Part shown: positions 13,306-25,447 of the stretch, piece after piece
Position numbering within the stretch: the first letter of the stretch is position 1
How the letters are laid out: each line of letters starts with the position of its first letter
DNA from: Megascapheus bottae
Lineage: Eukaryota; Chordata; Mammalia; Rodentia; Geomyidae
Length of the DNA: 64,000 nt
Reading direction: 5' to 3'
NCBI GenBank assembly: GCA_024803745.1
Contig: JANJXV010000024.1
Location: 8,898,106-8,962,105, forward strand
Program-made: the position numbers and the translations under genes
The notes under the pieces: model-generated
What the model saw: only the letters and a program-made list of their open reading frames with translations
What the model was told of the DNA's origin: nothing
Database searches by the model: none

Positions 13306-13490
13306 AGGCTGGGAGGTTGGCCTAATGGTAGGGTGCTTGCCTAGCATGCACTCCCGGTTGGATTCCTCGATAATACATACAGAATACAGAAAAAAGCTGG
13401 AAGTGGTGCTGTGGGTCAAGTGGTAGAGCCCTAGCCTTGAGAAAGCCCAAGAACAGTGCTCAGGCCCTGAGTTAAAGCCCCAGGACTGGC
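13306..13490 (+). mobile_element. ID-like SINE ending in a GATA tract
   Basis: Full ID-like unit from GGCTGGGAGGTTGGCC to CCCCAGGACTGGC, whose tail has become a GATA microsatellite instead of poly(A). Confidence 0.85.

Positions 13491-13547
<57 letters not shown>
13491..13547. repeat. (GATA)n microsatellite
   Basis: About 14 uninterrupted GATA units directly at the 3' end of a SINE. It creates a false Ile-Tyr-Leu-Ser repeat frame on the minus strand. Confidence 0.97.
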
Positions 13548-13548
<1 letters not shown>

Positions 13549-13566
13549 AAGAATATAAGAATCAAA

Positions 13567-13739
13567 GGGCTGGGAGTTTGGCCTACTGGGAGAGTGCTTG
13601 CCTAACATGCACAAAGACCCAGGTTCGATTCCTTGGTACCACATACATAGAATAAAAGCTGGAAGTGGTGCTGAGGCTCAAGCGGTAGAGCTCTAGCCTT
13701 GAGAAAGCCCAAGGACAGTGCCCAGGACTGGCAAAAAAA
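13567..13739 (+). mobile_element. ID-like SINE
   Basis: Complete ID-like unit from GGGCTGGGAGTTTGGCC to AGGACTGGC with an A-rich tail, just after the GATA tract. Confidence 0.85.
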
Positions 13740-14480
13740 GAAAATAATGAGATAAATATTTATCCCATGGCTTGTTACCAAGAGCATATAGACTGGCATT
13801 TGGAAGTTATTTCCATAGTGGTATCTTTAAGTAAAGTCATCGTGGACGTTTCAAGGAAGACTAGAAAGAAGAACACTAAAGCTGAACAATTCTGGAAAGA
13901 CAGGTAACGAGATGAGTCAGGGAAAGGTTTCTGGCTGAGTGAAGGGTGTAGGCCAAATGATGGGGTCAGGATGAGTGAAGCTGTGATCACACAGTGGAAT
14001 GCTCAGGAGCAGCATGAGTCAGATAGAGATTAATAATGCACTGAGACTCAACACCACAGCTTAGTAGGTTTGGATTGTACACAGTGGGGAAGTAGTAGAA
14101 GTTTTGGGGCAAAGAATTATATTTTAATAAAAATAGGCTAGCAAAGCAATTTCATGTACCACATGTATTTAAAATGGCTTCTATGGCAAAGATTCTGTGT
14201 CTCCGTATGAATCAATTGTTGAAATCTTAGAAGGGTAAAAGACAGATTTGGAATATGACATTCAGAATGTGAAAGAGGAGATAATTGAGTGGCATACAAC
14301 AGAAATAGAATTTCCAAAATGTAGTCTACTGGACTAATATGTGGTGGGAGTACTTAAGGAGAAGGAAGAGATGAAAGATAATATTAATTTCATTAATAGA
14401 GTGGGGAAGACAGAGTTGGAAGATGAAAAACCAGTTGTAGGCCTAATGGATTGAAATGATTTGCCCCAGGAAGAGTAGAC
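13740..14480. other. Intergenic, nothing recognised
   Basis: No repeat or coding exon identified. Confidence 0.5.
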
Positions 14481-14760
14481 TAAAGTGGGGATCTATTTCT
14501 TTTAAAACTGCTTATAATCTTTAAGTAGTACACAGGAGGTATACACTGCACCTTGATCAGTGTTGTCCCTTCAACATTGTCATTCCCCTTTGACCCACTC
14601 CTTCCCTATTTTTCTTAATTTTGTGGTACATACAATGAATTATTTACTGAATTCTCTCCATCATCCTTCATTCATGTACCCCTCTCCCCTTGCCGCCTCT
14701 TTTCCCTTGGATGTACACATTTCCCAGTGTTAATTTTGTTGGGCTTTGACCTAGCCTTTT
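14481..14760 (-). mobile_element. Probable old L1 3' untranslated region
   Basis: Pyrimidine-rich sequence with CCTTCATTCATGTACCCCTC and a composition like the antisense of L1 3' ends. No clear terminus. Confidence 0.4.
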
Positions 14761-14880
14761 TAAAAGATCATTACCATTCCTAAAAACAACTTTTCTTTCA
14801 TACAATTGCATCATGGGTAGTTCAGCTTCAAGTGACAACTAAATAAAGGTTATTTTTCTTTTTCACAGTACTGTTGTAGC

Positions 14881-14881
<1 letters not shown>

Positions 14882-14932
<51 letters not shown>
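14882..14932. repeat. (GT)n microsatellite
   Basis: About 24 GT units, almost uninterrupted. Confidence 0.97.
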
Positions 14933-14934
<2 letters not shown>

Positions 14935-14949
14935 GTGTCCCCAAATACA

Positions 14950-15133
14950 AAACCTTACACTGTTGCCCCGGGTGCTGATACTTTACCAGTTGAACCACGT
15001 CTGCAATTCTGATATTTTGTTGGTAAATTGAAGATAAAAGACTCCTAGTTTTGTCTGCCTGTCTGGCTCTAACCTGAGATCCCCAGACCAGATCTCATTA
15101 AAATTATAGATGTGAGCCACTAGTGACTGGCTT
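14950..15133 (-). mobile_element. Degenerate composite SINE
   Basis: Retains CTTTACCAGTTGAACCAC and the GAGATCCCCAGA...GATGTGAGCCACTAGTG end of the complemented B1-like/ID-like composite. Confidence 0.6.
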
Positions 15134-15221
15134 CTGAAGTACCAGTTTTGATGCTTTACCTTCAGGGTTGGGGTGTACTGTGAATATCAGTGATGATGCA
15201 TCCCTTTAAGTGGCTTCTCAG

Positions 15222-15640
15222 TCCTCAAGATTCTTAAATGATAACCCAGCAATCCCACTCCTGGGCATTTACCCAATGATGACAAACAAGGCCACACTAA
15301 AGCTACCAGCACAACTATGTTCCTTGAAGCATTATTTGATATAGGCCCAACCCAGATGCCCTTCTGTAGATGAATGAATCAAGAAAATCCAGTATGTAAT
15401 ATACAATGGAACTCTAGGCTTCCATCAGAAAGAATGACATTTATAAGGAAATTGAGACTTAGAAAAAAATCAGAAGTAAGCCAGACTCAAAGAAACATAG
15501 ACTACATAGTTTCCCTCATTTATAATAATTAGTATATGTCTAGGATAGTCCTAGCAGAAGATCACAATAGCCTAATAGCTATGTACATATGACTCTCTAA
15601 AATGATGCTAATGGAAATGAACTCCATGATATGGAATCAC
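15222..15640 (+). mobile_element. L1 ORF2 terminus, older subfamily
   Basis: Contains the typical CAATCCCACTCCTGGGCATT and CCCAACCCAGATGCCC ORF2 patterns. Interrupted downstream by simple sequence and a SINE; its 3' end probably resumes at 16150-16385. Confidence 0.75.
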
Positions 15641-15683
15641 AAGGTTTCTGGGGTCTTTGTTGGACTTTTTTCTTTTACGTTTC

Positions 15684-15736
15684 CTTCCTTCCTGCCTCCC
15701 TCCCTCCCTCCCCCCTCCCTTTCTCCCTCCCTCCCT

Positions 15737-15811
<75 letters not shown>
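15684..15811. repeat. Pyrimidine tract (CCCT)n then (CT)n
   Basis: A continuous CCTCCCT-type run followed by about 33 CT units. It produces several overlapping Leu-Ser or Arg-Glu frames that are not genes. Confidence 0.97.
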
Positions 15812-15814
<3 letters not shown>

Positions 15815-15828
15815 CCTCCCCAGTTTCT

Positions 15829-16026
15829 TTCTTTTTTTTTCCATTCCTGGGGCTTGAACTCAGGGCCTGGGCACTATCCCTGAGCTGCTTCTGCTCAAGG
15901 CTAGCACTCTACCACGTGAGCCACAGTGCAACTTTCAATTTTTCTGTGTATGCGGTACTGAGGAATTGAACCCAGAGCTTCATGCATGCTAGGCCAACAC
16001 TCTACCACTAAGGCACATTCCCTGCC
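15829..16026 (-). mobile_element. ID-like SINE
   Basis: Complemented ID-like unit from CCTGGGGCTTGAACTCAGG to CACTAAGGCACATTCCCTGCC, next to the CT tract. Confidence 0.85.
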
Positions 16027-16149
16027 TTCTATTTTTTAAAAAATATTTTAGCATACTGTTTACTGTTAATTCTATTTTCTTTCATTGCCCTCCCCCCCCC
16101 AGTTTATTCCCTGTGGTCACTGTTTCTGATTTGATTTTCTTGGTCTTGT

Positions 16150-16385
16150 ATACAAGTTTACCTGATTTGGAACAAGGTATGACAAAGGGTGACAATGCAA
16201 CAGTGACATTCACTAGACACTTTTAAAAATGAACTTGACAACTTAGGGGGAACAGGAGTCTGAGGGAAGGAAAATGGAAAAAACAAGGGAGGGGGTAACA
16301 CTGCTCAAAAAGAAATGTACTCATTACCCTATCTGTAATTGCACCTCCTCTGTATATCACCTTTACAATAAAATTAAAAAAATTG
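16150..16385 (+). mobile_element. L1 3' end, older subfamily
   Basis: Ends with CCTCTGTATATCACCTTTAC and AATAAAATT plus an A-rich tail. Likely the continuation of the 15222-15640 element. Confidence 0.6.
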
Positions 16386-16774
16386 TAATGAAAGCAAATT
16401 TCACAACAGACTTTTGTCCCATGAAATACAAAAGAGAACAAGTTCATCAAATTTAATTGATGTTTATTTTAAAGCTCATTTGCAGGGCTTTTTGATCTCA
16501 TCACAGGATGCTGAGAACATGAAAAATGTGGCTTATATTCATTAATTATAGATTCAATTTCTAAGTCATTGTACTATTTTGATGGAGGAAATTCTCCCAC
16601 AACTATTTACACTTTGTGTGTCTGAAATAGTGGCCACTGGCTCCATGTGACAATACCTGAAGTATAGTTGTTCTGAATGAAGTATGAAATATATATCAGA
16701 CATCTCAGTATATAGTACAAATAATATAAAATGCCATTAGTTTTATACTTACTTACTTTGAGGTAATATTTTTG

Positions 16775-17588
16775 ATATATTGGATTAAATAAAACATTAC
16801 AAAATTAACATATATTTCTTTTTTTCATATATTTTTTATTGTAATTAATAGAAGGGTTACATGATATCTGCCAGATAGATGGTACATTAATTCCCATATA
16901 TTGATACCCTTTCACATGTCTTGGTTCCCGTTTCCCTCCCCCCCATTCCCACCCCTCATCTTGTTTTCCCCCGTTCCCTATCCAATTTCAAATAACCAAA
17001 TACAAATATATCTGATATATCAGGTGACAAAGTGAGATACCGTAACAATATGAGATAACCAAGAGACAGCAAAAGAGATGAGAGATAACAACAATCATTC
17101 ATTATATGGCTTATGTTTCCATATCCTAGAGATCTTTTCATTTAGCATCCTACTATATGGCCTTTTGTATCAAGGTTTTGCTCTATTGCAAATCTCTGCG
17201 AGGAGAGCCCAAGGTTTCTACTGATTATGACAAATGAGGGAAACCATTGAGCCTAAGTTCCTTTAGTCTGGCTTACTTCCCTTAATATGATTTTTTCTAA
17301 GTCTTTCCATTTCCTAACAAATGGGGCAATGTCATTCTTTCTGACAGCAGCATAGAATTCCATTGTGTACAAATACCACAACTTGTTGATCCACTCATCA
17401 ACTGAGGGACATCTGGGTTGGTTCCATGTCTTTGCTATGGTAAATAGTGCTGCAATGAATATCGTTGTGCTAATGGATTTAGTATCATAAACACATTTTC
17501 TTTTATTTTACTATGGTGATGTATTTATATATATATTTATATATATTGGATTAAATAAAACATTACAAAATTAACATATATTTCTTTT
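16775..17588 (-). mobile_element. L1 fragment with extra 5' flank and 48-base direct repeats
   Basis: The insert 16823-17540 is a minus-strand L1 3' end and ORF2 terminus. Beyond its truncation point, 17486-17530 carries non-L1 sequence matching the flank of the 11 kb L1. Identical 48-base copies flank the insert at 16775-16822 and 17541-17588. Confidence 0.88.
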
Positions 17589-18345
17589 ACTTACTTTAAT
17601 GTGGCTTCTAGAAAATTAAAAGTTGCATATATGGCCTTTTGGCCTTTATTATACTTCACTGAACAGAATTCATCCATACTTAACATTTGTGCACTAAACT
17701 ATATCCTCTCAATTTACTTTTTAGCTCATGAATGTAAACATTTTTAGGTATATAAGATCCTAAACTCTTTACAGATAAGTTTTAAGTTTCTATATTTTGT
17801 TTTCCAGGTGCTTAGTGCATCTGCTAGCATTTGCTAGACTTCACCATATACTTGCTGATTTGAATTAGTTTAAAATGCTATTTCCATAAAATGTTGAGCC
17901 ACTTTTAGGTTGTGTCCTAGATAAAGGTGTTGTAATTATGACCAAAATTTATATTGTTGTAAAAGTATTCAGTTAAATGTGTTAATGATAAGCAATTATT
18001 TTAATTTCATATAAACTCATTTCTCTATTTTGCTTTATATTTTCATAACAGGAAATCTGAGAACATTATGAGGACAGATTTCTTCACTGATGTTTGTGTT
18101 TATTTCATAAGGCTTCTTGATTTTTAATAATGAGATGAAATGCTAGCTGAAATTTTAAAATTCCAGATAATTGTTCTTATTGACTACATATTTAGAAATA
18201 AATGTCCTACTGAAGTTTTATAGGAATGTTATAAGAAACATGTGTGTACATATTTTAAGGAGATTCATCCATTATTTTCTTTTGATGTTATCTCCCTCCA
18301 CTCCCTCAATATCCCCTCTCCCTCCCTTTCTTCTATCTTCCTTTT
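17589..18345. other. Intergenic, nothing recognised
   Basis: AT-rich sequence without an identified repeat or exon. Confidence 0.5.
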
Positions 18346-18460
18346 TTTCATATATTTTTTAATTGTAATTAATAGAAGGGTTACATTATGTTCACCCAAT
18401 AGAAGGTGCATTACTTCACATACATTGATACCCTTTCTCATGTCTTGGTCCCCATTTCCT
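18346..18460 (-). mobile_element. Short L1 3' end
   Basis: Begins with TTTTTTAATTGTAATTAATAG and stops at the TTGGTCCCCATTTCC block. Confidence 0.8.
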
Positions 18461-18479
18461 TCTTCCTTTTTTTCTTTCT

Positions 18480-18652
18480 TTTTTTTGGGGGAGGGGTGGT
18501 TATGGAGCTTGAACTTGGCCTGGACACTGCCCTGAGCTCTTCAGCCCTACCTTTGTTTTCTAGAGGTTAATCTGAGATAAGAGTCTCAGGTACTTTTCTG
18601 CCTGGGCTAGCATTGAACCTTGATCCTCAGATCTCAGTTCTTGAGTTAGGAT
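18480..18652 (-). mobile_element. Composite SINE, diverged
   Basis: Retains GGAGCTTGAACTTGGCCTGG and AGATAAGAGTCTCAGGTAC, landmarks of the complemented B1-like/ID-like composite. Followed by a pyrimidine-rich stretch to about 18790. Confidence 0.7.
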
Positions 18653-18790
18653 TAGTCCTTTTTTCCCTTTCTTCCTTCTTCACTTTCTTCATTTCGATCT
18701 CCCTATTTCCTTCCTTATTTCTTTTCCCCCCTCTTTTCCTTACTCCCTGTCTTTAATTCCTTCTTTCGCTTTCTTTTATTTCTTATGTTT

Positions 18791-20054
18791 GTTGTTGTTG
18801 TCATGATTATTTTTTATTACAAATTACTTGGGATATGGTTGTAAACATTATACTTTTTTACCCCCAATTCCTTGTTATTTCCTAAGTTAAAGATATTCTT
18901 AATATAGTGGTATGAAGTCATAAGACAATGATTAACTTCATTAACATTACTTTAATGTAGTTGTCTGTAGTATAGTATGTAGTTTCACCTGTTGTCCATG
19001 ATCCAGTTCCTGAGCATGCCTGATATTTAATTACTATGTTTTTTTATTTCTTTTAATCCACACAGATTCCATACTTATTTTTCCTTTTTGTCTTTCATGA
19101 CTGATATTTTCACGTATCCAGATTAGTTGCATAGTTAATGTCTTTTACTGTGACTTTCCTATTAACAATATATAGGCTCTACAGCTTGTTTGCCAGTAGC
19201 CCGAGATCACAAGGATAATGATTCCAGGCCAGGCTGGATAAAATGTTTGCCAGACTCAAACTCAACAGAAAAACAAACAAACAAAAAACTTGGATGTGAT
19301 AGTGCTTGCTTCTCATGCTAGCTCAAGTGAGAAGTGGGAATAAGAGAATCACCATCCAGGATGGCCAAGAACAACAGTGAGACCCCATTAAAGCAAGTGT
19401 GGTAAGAGCTGGGTGTGCAGTCTAAGCAGCAGACTGCATAGAAAATATAAATGCCTGTGTTCTCAGGACTTCTCATGTTTCCATGAGCAGTGATGATCTG
19501 TACCTTGAATTACTTTTTAAATGTGATTCATTTATTAAGTTTGTCCTCCTTGCATCAAAGCCCCTATTGCATTTATAGTTCTTGCCTCATTATTGACACT
19601 GTATACATGCCAGTATAATCTAGTGGTAGGACATTCATGAACAAAATATAGGAATAAATGATGTGCATTCAATGTTAATATGCTGAGGAGCCTTTAATAG
19701 TTGCATTTACAGCCAAGAAAACAATCAGGCGATCCCAAGGAAACTCCCCAAAGCCAAATCCTGTCAACACTTCAGAAACTGATGAAGCATAAACTGATTG
19801 TCCTACTTGGACACTCCTAATTTTGATACATTTAAAACATTTTGGCCCCAAAAGACTAGAGTATTAGGTGAGTGAAAGGGTAAAGGCCAGTGCTGAAGGC
19901 AGGAAAATATAACCTGTCTGTGAAAGAGGCAGTAATTCTAAGATTAGTCACGATGAATTTCCCTGTTCTTTAGGCAATCACTGGGAATGTGGCCTGTGGG
20001 TTTCTGGTGGAATGTATTAATAAGGTGAAGGCAGTCAAAGCAAGAAAGAAGACC
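18791..20054. other. Intergenic, possible decayed SINE
   Basis: The 19195-19440 stretch (AGGCCAGGCTGG, then GAGACCCCATTAAAGC) is faintly B1/Alu-like. No coding exon is apparent. Confidence 0.45.
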
Positions 20055-20200
20055 CTGGTAGAGCCAGGCTTGGTAGTATCTGCCTGTGATGCCAGCACTT
20101 AGGATATCGCAGCAGGATTACAAATTCTAGGCCTTAGTGGGCTACATAGTGAATTTGAAACCAAAAGAAAAGAAGGGGAAATGAAAGAAGAAAAAAAAAT
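20055..20200 (+). mobile_element. B1 SINE (7SL-derived monomer)
   Basis: Follows B1 closely: GCCAGGCTTGGTAGTATCTG, GATGCCAGCACTTAGGA, GGCTACATAGTGAATTTG, then an A-rich tail. A rodent-specific family. Confidence 0.82.
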
Positions 20201-20728
20201 CAGCTCTGTGTCTCCATGATACAATAACTGAGAGAACTCAATTTAAAGTTGGAACGATTTATTTCTGTTTATGATTTCAGAAGTTGCAGTTTATACTCAA
20301 CTGATGTCATTGCCTTTGGCCCAAGTTGAGGCAGACATCATGGCAGAAAATACATAGTCAAGCAAAAGCATCTTATAATCTTTTAGTAGAGAGACACCAA
20401 AGAGACAAAGGGCTAAGAATAAGATACACCATTGAAGGCCCTGCCCTAATAATCTACTGACTCCAGTTATACCGAAGGTTAACCAACTCAACTGATAAGG
20501 GCAGCACTCTCAGGGGCCATCTTAGCACTTTGGGGGTCCAAGTTCATCACATAATCCTTGAGAGACACTCCAGATTCAAACCATTACAGATTGCCTGCAG
20601 GCTGAGCACAAGGACATCTGTCTGTCAGGGGATTTGACCAAAACTCCATCTCTTGGTTCTGTACATAGTAGCCTTTGGTGATTACATGGATTAATCATTG
20701 AAATGAAGTTTTAACTGCTAAGCATGCG

Positions 20729-20752
20729 TACACACACACACACACACACACC
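20729..20752. repeat. (CA)n microsatellite
   Basis: Eleven CA units. Confidence 0.9.
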
Positions 20753-21016
20753 TCCGGGGAGATTGCTCAACTCTACCAGGGTCATTAAAAGATTTCCCTA
20801 AGGAAGAGCTAGATAAGTAGAGCTATGAAGAAAATTAAAATGCTAGGACAAAAGGTAGTATATGCATTTTCAACACAAAAAAAGTGTTACCAGACTGGTC
20901 CATGTAATATCATGATCTGTGTTGCTTGGAAGTTTAAAGTAACATAAACATCAAATGAAAATTTAAAAAGAGAATGGAGAATCAGATAGAAAGGCTCTTT
21001 AAAATTTATGTAAGTA

Positions 21017-21058
21017 TCTGGCAAATATCATGTAACCCTTTTATTAATTACAATAAAA
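21017..21058 (+). mobile_element. Very short L1 3' tail
   Basis: Only TCTGGCAAATATCATGTAAC to AATTACAATAAAAAAATT remains, a roughly 40-base L1 terminus. Confidence 0.7.
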
Positions 21059-21082
21059 AAATTTATGTAAGGAGATTTTTTT

Positions 21083-21268
21083 TTGCCAGTCCTGGGCTTG
21101 AGCTTAGGGCCTGAGGACTCTCCTTGGATTTTTCTCAAGGCTAGAACTCTACCACTTGAGCCTCAACACCTCTTCAGGCTTTTTCTAAGTATGTGGTACC
21201 AAGGACTTGAACCCCGGTCTTCGTGCATGCTAGGCAAGCACTCTACCACTAGGCCAAACTCCTGGCCC
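21083..21268 (-). mobile_element. ID-like SINE
   Basis: Complemented ID-like unit from GCCAGTCCTGGGCTTGAGC to CCAAACTCCTGGCCCC. TGTAAGGAGATTTTTTTTT is repeated on both sides. Confidence 0.88.
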
Positions 21269-21547
21269 CTGTAAGGAGATTTTTTTTTAAATGACCTATG
21301 ATTTTTAACTGCTATGACTTGTATAGATAAAAACATTTCAGTGTTGGACAGGTAACTCTGTAAGTGCCTGAAGAGAAGTTTTCATGTGTGTGTCAAATCT
21401 GCAGCAATGAAATAAAGTGTGTTGATTTACCACCAAGTACAACTACTTTTAAATCAATCCTTTCAATAAAATGTCCCAAGGTATTTTAGTTATTTCAGTA
21501 AGAACTTCCACCAGAAAGTACTTTGCTGTGTGTGTGGTGAGTGTGCA

Positions 21548-21554
<7 letters not shown>

Positions 21555-21584
<30 letters not shown>
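21555..21584. repeat. (GT)n microsatellite
   Basis: About fourteen GT units. It makes a His-Thr frame on the minus strand. Confidence 0.93.
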
Positions 21585-21587
<3 letters not shown>

Positions 21588-22822
21588 TATATATTTGAAT
21601 GTGTATAATGTAATAACAACAAAATGGAGAGTTTAATTCTGTGGTTCAAAAGTCTTGCATTATCTCACTGTATAATAATTTTAAATTACTAGAGCTTTGC
21701 ATTTTTAAAACTTTAATTTGAAACTCTTTATAAAAATGAAATATCAGACCAATGAATTCAAATATATCCAAAATACAAAATAGCTAGAATTTTAGCATAG
21801 ATTTTCTGTCTGTATTCTAAGAGTAATAACATAATTGAGTTTAAAAACTTGAGACTTCATTAATCTAGAACTTTACATTTCACCAGTTGTGAAGCTGTTC
21901 AAATAGAAAATGTGACTTAAGCCCAACACTGACCTCACTAGTGACTGGCCAAAAGAAAATAGCATTTAGAGTTTTCATGACTGCTGACAAGAGTCCTTGG
22001 AAAGAATTAGCTTGGAATATTCTTACGCTTGCTAAAGAAAGGAATTAGAGAAGTCAGAAATAGGAAACCAGGAAGAAAACAAGTCTGTCAGCATTCAAAA
22101 CTGATTACTAGGGGACTGCTTTGTGGTCAAGAAAAAATCCACAGTGTTTCAGCAAATTTAGTAATGTTTATTCCAAAGGACTTTTGTTCCTTGAGTGTTT
22201 TGCTACAACTAAATTTGCTTACCTTAACTCTATAAAGAGCTTTACAAACCGCATGTGCTTTCTTTTCATTTGTCAGTTTTGTGTGGTTACCAGCTCTACT
22301 GAAGACAGGAGCATTTCAGGATGTGGGAAGCCTTGGTAGTCAGAGGCTTGGATTATGTGATTGTTGTTCTTGTTACTGTATTGATCTCAGAATAAGTCAG
22401 AAACTGAGCTGTGACCTCCCTTATTAGCAACTAGAGCTAGTTAATCATATTAGAATCCTTTATATAAAATTGAGCAATGAAGAAGTGGGGTTTTTCTAAT
22501 GTAAACCACATAGATAAATAATACTTGTTTCTTGTGTTTTAATACTCCTTCCATACACAATGTTAAAAATCAAACAGATTTTTCTTTCAACAAACTCTCG
22601 CTGGAATTAGATAGCTAGAGTAGAGAGCAGTATGCAAATTGAAATTCTGATGACCTGCACTCCATTTTCTACTTATTTACTTATTAGATTAATCTGTCTA
22701 AGGGGGGGCTAACTCCTTAGTTTCAGTTTTACCATCTTCAAATCAAGAATGATGAAACATCACAATGCTAGGATCAAAAGAAATTTTCTATGCTCAAGTA
22801 TCTCATTCAATCTGTAAATGTG
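21585..22822. other. Intergenic, no gene seen
   Basis: Short frames at 22029-22339 overlap in two phases and resemble no family. Confidence 0.5.
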
Positions 22823-23030
22823 CCTGAGATCTGAGGATTGCAGTTCATAGCCAGCCAAGGGCAGGCAAGACCATGAGACCCTTATCTCCAATTAACTACT
22901 CAGAAAAAACTGAAAGTGGTGCTGTGACTCAAGTGGCAGAGCACTGGTCTAGAGCACAGAGAGGCTCAAGGGACTGGCTGAGTTTAAGCCTCAGGACCAG
23001 CAGACAATCAACAACAACAACAACGACAAA
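22823..23030 (+). mobile_element. Composite B1-like/ID-like SINE
   Basis: Starts within the 7SL-like part (TGAGATCTGAGGATTGCAG), continues through the link CTCCAATTAACTACTCAG to the ID-like end, with a CAA-rich tail. Confidence 0.8.
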
Positions 23031-23709
23031 TCCTGTAATGGTCTAGACTGCTTCATTTCCAGTGTACAAACAGAGCTCTACTTCCTTTTGCTCCTTGAAG
23101 TTCCTTGAACTGAGCTAGAATAAGGCATTAGGCACACGGACAACCTCAGCCTACAGAAGAAAATGCTAGATTACAATAAACTGATTGCATTTAGTTTAAA
23201 ATTCATATATGCTTTGGGCTTCATTTGCTAGTTTCCATTTAACATGCAAAAAATTCCACATTCCTAAGGACAGATCATCATACTGGTCAACAGAGGCTTG
23301 CTTCATCATTTTAGTTGCAATTCTGATGAATGAATATATTTCCTACTTAGTGATCACATTGTTTTCTCAGAGCAATGACTATGCCTTGGCCTCATAGAAA
23401 TCAATTAGTAAAGGAATTTTCAGATATTTTTCATTTATATGAATTTCTACATCATCTAAAGAAATACTCAGCAATAATTCTTGTTGAAAGCTGTGCCAGA
23501 TTGTTGCTTGTTGATAATGCTGAGGTCCTTCTGCACTCATAATAATTTTTATATTTCCACCTCTACATATCTGCCTTTCCCATGCTTAACTAACTACTCA
23601 TATTTTCATTCATTTGAAATAATCAATTCTTCCTTGATACCATTTTCCCTTCATTTCATTTCAGAGAATTAGGATACTTTCTGATTCTGAAATAGCAGCT
23701 TTGATTTTT

Positions 23710-24052
23710 TCTTTTTTTAACATATATTTTTATTGTAATTAATAGAAGGATTACATTATATTCACCAGATAGAAGGTGCATTACTTCACAAACATTGATA
23801 CCCTTTCTCATTTTTTGGTCCCCATTTCCCTCCCCCCACCCCTGCCCCTCATCTTGGTTTACCCCCTTCCCTATCCTATTTCAAATAACCAAATAAACAT
23901 TCATACAATATATCCGATAACAAGTTAAGATACTGTAACAATATGAGATAACAAAGGGACAGCAAAAGAGATGAGAAATAAGAGAACATTAAGGACAATA
24001 ATCACACATTATATGGCTTTTGTTTCTATATCCTAGAGGTCCTTTCATTTTT
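23710..24052 (-). mobile_element. L1 3' end
   Basis: Reverse-strand 3' untranslated region. AGCTTTGATTTTT flanks it at 23697-23709 and 24053-24065. Confidence 0.88.
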
Positions 24053-24675
24053 AGCTTTGATTTTTAAAGCAAAGAAAACAGAAGTAGAACATTACAAATA
24101 TGCATTAGCTTTAAGAAGCACTAAAAGAAGTCTTATGCAGGAAACAGGGTGACATTTGCATCTATGAAAATATCTAGCATGTGGCACATTATTTTAGTAC
24201 TTATCAGAAATGTGTCTAGATATCTTTTTTTATGGCTGTCTATTTATCAATAGAGGGTGTAAGTTACATGATTTGAAAAGTTGCACCACTTTTCTTGACA
24301 TACTATTTGCTCTGAATTCTGTCTTCAGCATGTATAATATTAATTACTAGACAGCTATTAATGTTACTGCTTACATTTCCTAGGGCATTATGAAGTTCGT
24401 CCTGTATCATCATCACTAAGGAGGAATGGAAGAAGGGATTCATGCCAGATATTCAAATTATATTGCCTAGTTGAAGGTAATCTAGGTTGTGGCTTGTGCA
24501 GAATGCTTGTGTACTTAGTTCTGGAGTCCTTCTCCAAGGTTAAGGGGGCAAAACAATCAAAATAAAGACACCAACCACTTAATGTATACCTTGTCAAATG
24601 TCCTGCTCTCTGCTTGGCTTCTTGGTAGGTGGGAATGAAACCGGCCTAACAACCTCAAGAATCCAGTCACTCCAG

Positions 24676-24874
24676 AGGCTGGGAGCTTGGCCTAGTGGTA
24701 GAGTGCTTGCCTAGCATGCACGAAAACCTGGGTTCAATTCCTCAATACTACATGCATAGAATAAAGCTGGCAGTGGCACTGTGGCTCAAGTGGTAGAGCT
24801 CCAGCCTTGAGAAAGTCCAAGGATATTGCTAAGGCCCTGAGTTCAAGGCCCAGGACTGGCAAAAAAAAAAAAAA
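24676..24874 (+). mobile_element. ID-like SINE
   Basis: Full unit from GGCTGGGAGCTTGGCC to CCCAGGACTGGC and an A tail. The flanks AGAATCCAGTCACTCC and AGAACCCAGTCACTCC differ at one base. Confidence 0.9.
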
Positions 24875-25447
24875 GAACCCAGTCACTCCTCTCTTCAATT
24901 CTACACTTCCCCTTTCCACTCCCTTTCCAAGATTAGAAAATTTAATCTTCCTCAATGAAGCAGAACCACAAACATCTTCATTTCTTTATGAGGAGTTTTG
25001 TGTTTGTTAAGTGGGTGTTGAGGGAGGAATTGCCATAGAAGAGAGAATAACCTTTGCCTTTTCATTTTACCATGATGAGTCACAGCGATCCCGAGAGCTG
25101 GCAGTCAGCGTGGTGTGAACTCCACTGTCCTATAGAAACTGGTTTTCCCGAGGACTAAGCAGCAATGCTTATCCCTTGAGCCCCTAGGAGGAGACATAGA
25201 TTACCTCATTACAATCACAAGTATTTACTAAATGAACTGAATATTTTGTGAGTTACTGTTTTCGTTTTCTGTTCAGAGGAATGATTTTTTTAGATTTTTT
25301 TTTTTTAGATTAATTAAACACTAGCAGAGGGAGCTCAAGGGCACTCGTGCTCTCCAAGCATAGTGTTTTGATGAATTTTTCTCCAGAGAAACAAGGAATA
25401 TGGGTTGTTAAACATACTAAATTAAACTTTAAAAGTTCTCCAACCAA

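Noticed and set aside
13267..13644. A 125-residue minus-strand frame with Ile-Tyr-Leu-Ser repeats.
   Set aside because: It is two SINEs read through the GATA tract.
15602..15969. Overlapping Leu/Ser/Pro-rich frames.
   Set aside because: They arise from the pyrimidine tract and the complemented SINE (typical GLELRAWALS read-through).
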